Shown here: in pieces, positions 40,066 to 41,500 of the stretch
Layout: each line of letters begins with the position of its first letter
Position numbering within the stretch: the stretch's first letter is position 1
Source: an uncultured Planctomycetaceae bacterium
Lineage (GTDB): Bacteria > Planctomycetota > Planctomycetia > Pirellulales > Pirellulaceae
DNA: 41,500 nt
Assembly: GCA_903927685.1 (NCBI GenBank)
Contig: CAIYOB010001239.1
Location: 1 to 41,500 of the forward strand
Direction: 5' to 3'
Translations under genes and position numbers: made by a program
The notes under the pieces: generated by a model
Told to the model about the DNA's origin: nothing
Databases searched by the model: none
What the model saw: the letters and a program-made list of their open reading frames with translations, nothing else

Positions 40066-41373
40066 ATGAACATCGAAGAACGCTACGACGAGATTTCCCA
40101 CTGTAATCGCTGTGGGTTCTGTCAGGTGGCCTGTCCCATCTTTCGTGCGACGGGGCACGAAGCCGGCGTGGCGCGGGGCCGCGTCGCCTTGCTGCGCGCC
40201 TTGATCGAGAAACGCATCGAGTGGAGCGAGGAGCTGAAGGAGCCGCTGTTCAACTGTCTGCTGTGCGGCGCCTGTACGGCGAATTGCTTCCCCGGCGTCG
40301 CCACGGCCGACCTGATGGTCGAAGGACGCACCGAGTACCTGGAACGGGTCGGCCGGCAGAAACTGCATCGGCTGCTGTTCAACCATCTGCTGCCGTACCC
40401 CAAACGGCTCCGTATGGCGGCCCGCGCCGCCGGCTTGTCGCTCAAGTCGGGCTTGTCCAACGTGGTCGGTGCGTTGGGCCTGTTACGGGCGTTCGGACGG
40501 GATTTCCCGCGGGCCCAAAAGATCGTCAAACGGTTGCCCGACCAGGCCTTCCGTGACCAGGTTCCGCCGGGCGTGTTGGAGGGGCGAGGCGAATTACGGA
40601 TCGGCTATTTTGTGGGTTGCGGGATCGATGCCCTGTGCCCGGACGCCGCCCGGGCGACGCTGGGTGTGCTGCGGACCCTGGGCCGCACCGTCGAAGTCCT
40701 CGAGAACTGCTGCTGCGGCCTGCCGGCCATGACGTACGGCGATCTGGCGGCGACCCAGGCGATGGCGGAGAAGAACTTGGCCTTGCTGGACCAGCGACAG
40801 TTCGATGCGATCGTGACCGATTGCTCCAGTTGCGCTTCCTTCCTGAAGAAGTATCCCACGTTGTTTCCCGAGGGTGATCCGCGGCGCCAGGCTGCCGAGC
40901 TGCAGGCCGGGCGAGTGCGGGATATCGTTCAGTTGCTGCCGCAAGTCCCGCCGGTGCCGGCGGTCAAGCCGGGCGAGAAATTGATCGCCACATATCACGA
41001 CCCCTGCCATGCCGTGCGCGGCCAGAAGATCTCGCGCGAGCCGCGCGACATCCTCCGCTCGCTGCCCGGCGTCGAATACCGCGAACTGCCCGAGGCCGAC
41101 TGGTGCTGCGGCGGAGCCGGTTCGTATGCCGTCTATCACTACGACCTGTCCCTGCAGGTGCTGGACCGCAAACTGGACAACCTCGAGCGCACCGGCGCCA
41201 ACCTGCTGGTGACGTCGTGTCCGGCGTGCATCATCCACCTCAGTTTCGGCATCCACCGCCGCGGCCTGCCCGTGCGGGTTTGCCACATCGCCGAACTGGT
41301 GTCCGCCTGCGGCGAGGGGGAATCGCTGGCGGAGTCCGGGACCGCCCAGTGCGCCGCCCCGGCCGGAGGTTAG
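40066..41373 (+). CDS. glcF: Glycolate oxidase iron-sulfur subunit GlcF
   Basis: A 435-residue iron-sulfur protein that takes electrons from the flavin subunit and delivers them to the quinone pool at the membrane. Two 4Fe-4S clusters: Cys13, 16, 19, 23 (CNRCGFCQVACP) and Cys64, 67, 70, 74 (CLLCGACTANCFP). Two CCG domains follow: NCCCGLPAM with DCSSCASF, and DPCHAVRGQ, DWCCGGAGSY with CPACIIHL. Length is close to E. coli GlcF. The ATG directly follows the TAG of the GlcD-GlcE gene with no gap, so translation is probably coupled. D-lactate dehydrogenase iron-sulfur proteins look alike, but the GlcE domain next door favours glycolate oxidase. Confidence 0.88.
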   Translation: MNIEERYDEISHCNRCGFCQVACPIFRATGHEAGVARGRVALLRALIEKRIEWSEELKEPLFNCLLCGACTANCFPGVATADLMVEGRTEYLERVGRQKLHRLLFNHLLPYPKRLRMAARAAGLSLKSGLSNVVGALGLLRAFGRDFPRAQKIVKRLPDQAFRDQVPPGVLEGRGELRIGYFVGCGIDALCPDAARATLGVLRTLGRTVEVLENCCCGLPAMTYGDLAATQAMAEKNLALLDQRQFDAIVTDCSSCASFLKKYPTLFPEGDPRRQAAELQAGRVRDIVQLLPQVPPVPAVKPGEKLIATYHDPCHAVRGQKISREPRDILRSLPGVEYRELPEADWCCGGAGSYAVYHYDLSLQVLDRKLDNLERTGANLLVTSCPACIIHLSFGIHRRGLPVRVCHIAELVSACGEGESLAESGTAQCAAPAGG

Positions 41374-41408
41374 CACCCGGCCAAGGCCCCTCCGCGAATA
41401 CATCATCG

Positions 41409-41477
41409 AACGGATTTCAGTCCGTTTGAGTGGGAATGAACTCCGCCTGAGTAATCGACCACGGCCAGAGGCCGTGG
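41409..41477. repeat. Two short perfect hairpins after glcF
   Basis: AACGGATTTCAGTCCGTT (41409-41426; 6-bp stem AACGGA/TCCGTT) and CCACGGCCAGAGGCCGTGG (41459-41477; 8-bp stem, loop AGA). They lie 36-104 nt past the stop codon and could end the operon transcript or be interspersed repeats. The second is the stronger. Confidence 0.6.
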
Positions 41478-41500
41478 CTTTGGCCTGCCCCGCAAAGCGG

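Overview
The window looks like a piece of a GC-rich planctomycete chromosome (Planctomycetota, probably Pirellulales or close). This is inferred from gene content, not from a marker gene. The clues are a large membrane-anchored caspase-like/von Willebrand A protein, a porin-like outer-membrane barrel, many exported carbohydrate-active proteins, Tat- and lipoprotein-exported sugar dehydrogenase/isomerase families, degenerate planctomycete-type integrases and REP-associated tyrosine transposases (RAYT), and many short interspersed palindromes. No rRNA, tRNA or CRISPR array was seen.

Layout. 0-6.9 kb: a lipoprotein with HEAT-like repeats and a parvulin-like tail, then a 1624-residue single-pass membrane protein joining a caspase-like domain to a complete-MIDAS vWA domain; this second gene lies between two nearly identical 35-nt hairpin repeats. 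6.9-12.8 kb: a sugar-acid locus with a divergent promoter region. Leftward are a FAH-fold 2-keto-3-deoxy-sugar-acid dehydratase and an alpha-ketoglutarate-semialdehyde dehydrogenase; rightward are a RuBisCO-like protein with an altered active site, a mannose-6-phosphate-isomerase-type cupin and a mannitol-dehydrogenase-like enzyme. 12.8-19.3 kb: a decay zone. It holds an intact RAYT transposon with perfect 25-bp inverted repeats, a VapBC-like pair with a frameshifted toxin, a ceramidase-like gene and a glycosidase-like gene each reduced to joined ends, a truncated HD hydrolase, a second degenerate RAYT element and an IS66 remnant. One exported BNR-type protein and one membrane protein in this zone still look intact or nearly so.

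19.4-34.5 kb: a papain-like peptidase fused to an alpha/beta hydrolase; an SDR - exported Gfo/Idh - MFS transporter operon; an IS630 remnant; a large GH3 glycosidase with a variant substrate-site motif; an outer-membrane barrel; a dead tyrosine recombinase; an exported unknown; an RluA-type pseudouridine synthase; and a Tat-exported TIM-barrel isomerase followed by an aldo/keto reductase. 34.5-41.5 kb: an almost gene-free AT-richer gap with tandem repeats, an exported transglutaminase-elicitor-like protein, and a glycolate-oxidase operon in which GlcD and GlcE are one polypeptide followed by GlcF.

Taken together this is an accessory, carbohydrate-oriented region: exported glycosidases and sugar oxidoreductases outside or at the membrane, and sugar-acid and glycolate oxidation inside. 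The strongest candidates for something not previously described are the RuBisCO-like-protein sugar-acid locus, the caspase-vWA membrane protein, the papain/alpha-beta-hydrolase fusion, and the transglutaminase that carries the core of the Pep-13 elicitor motif.
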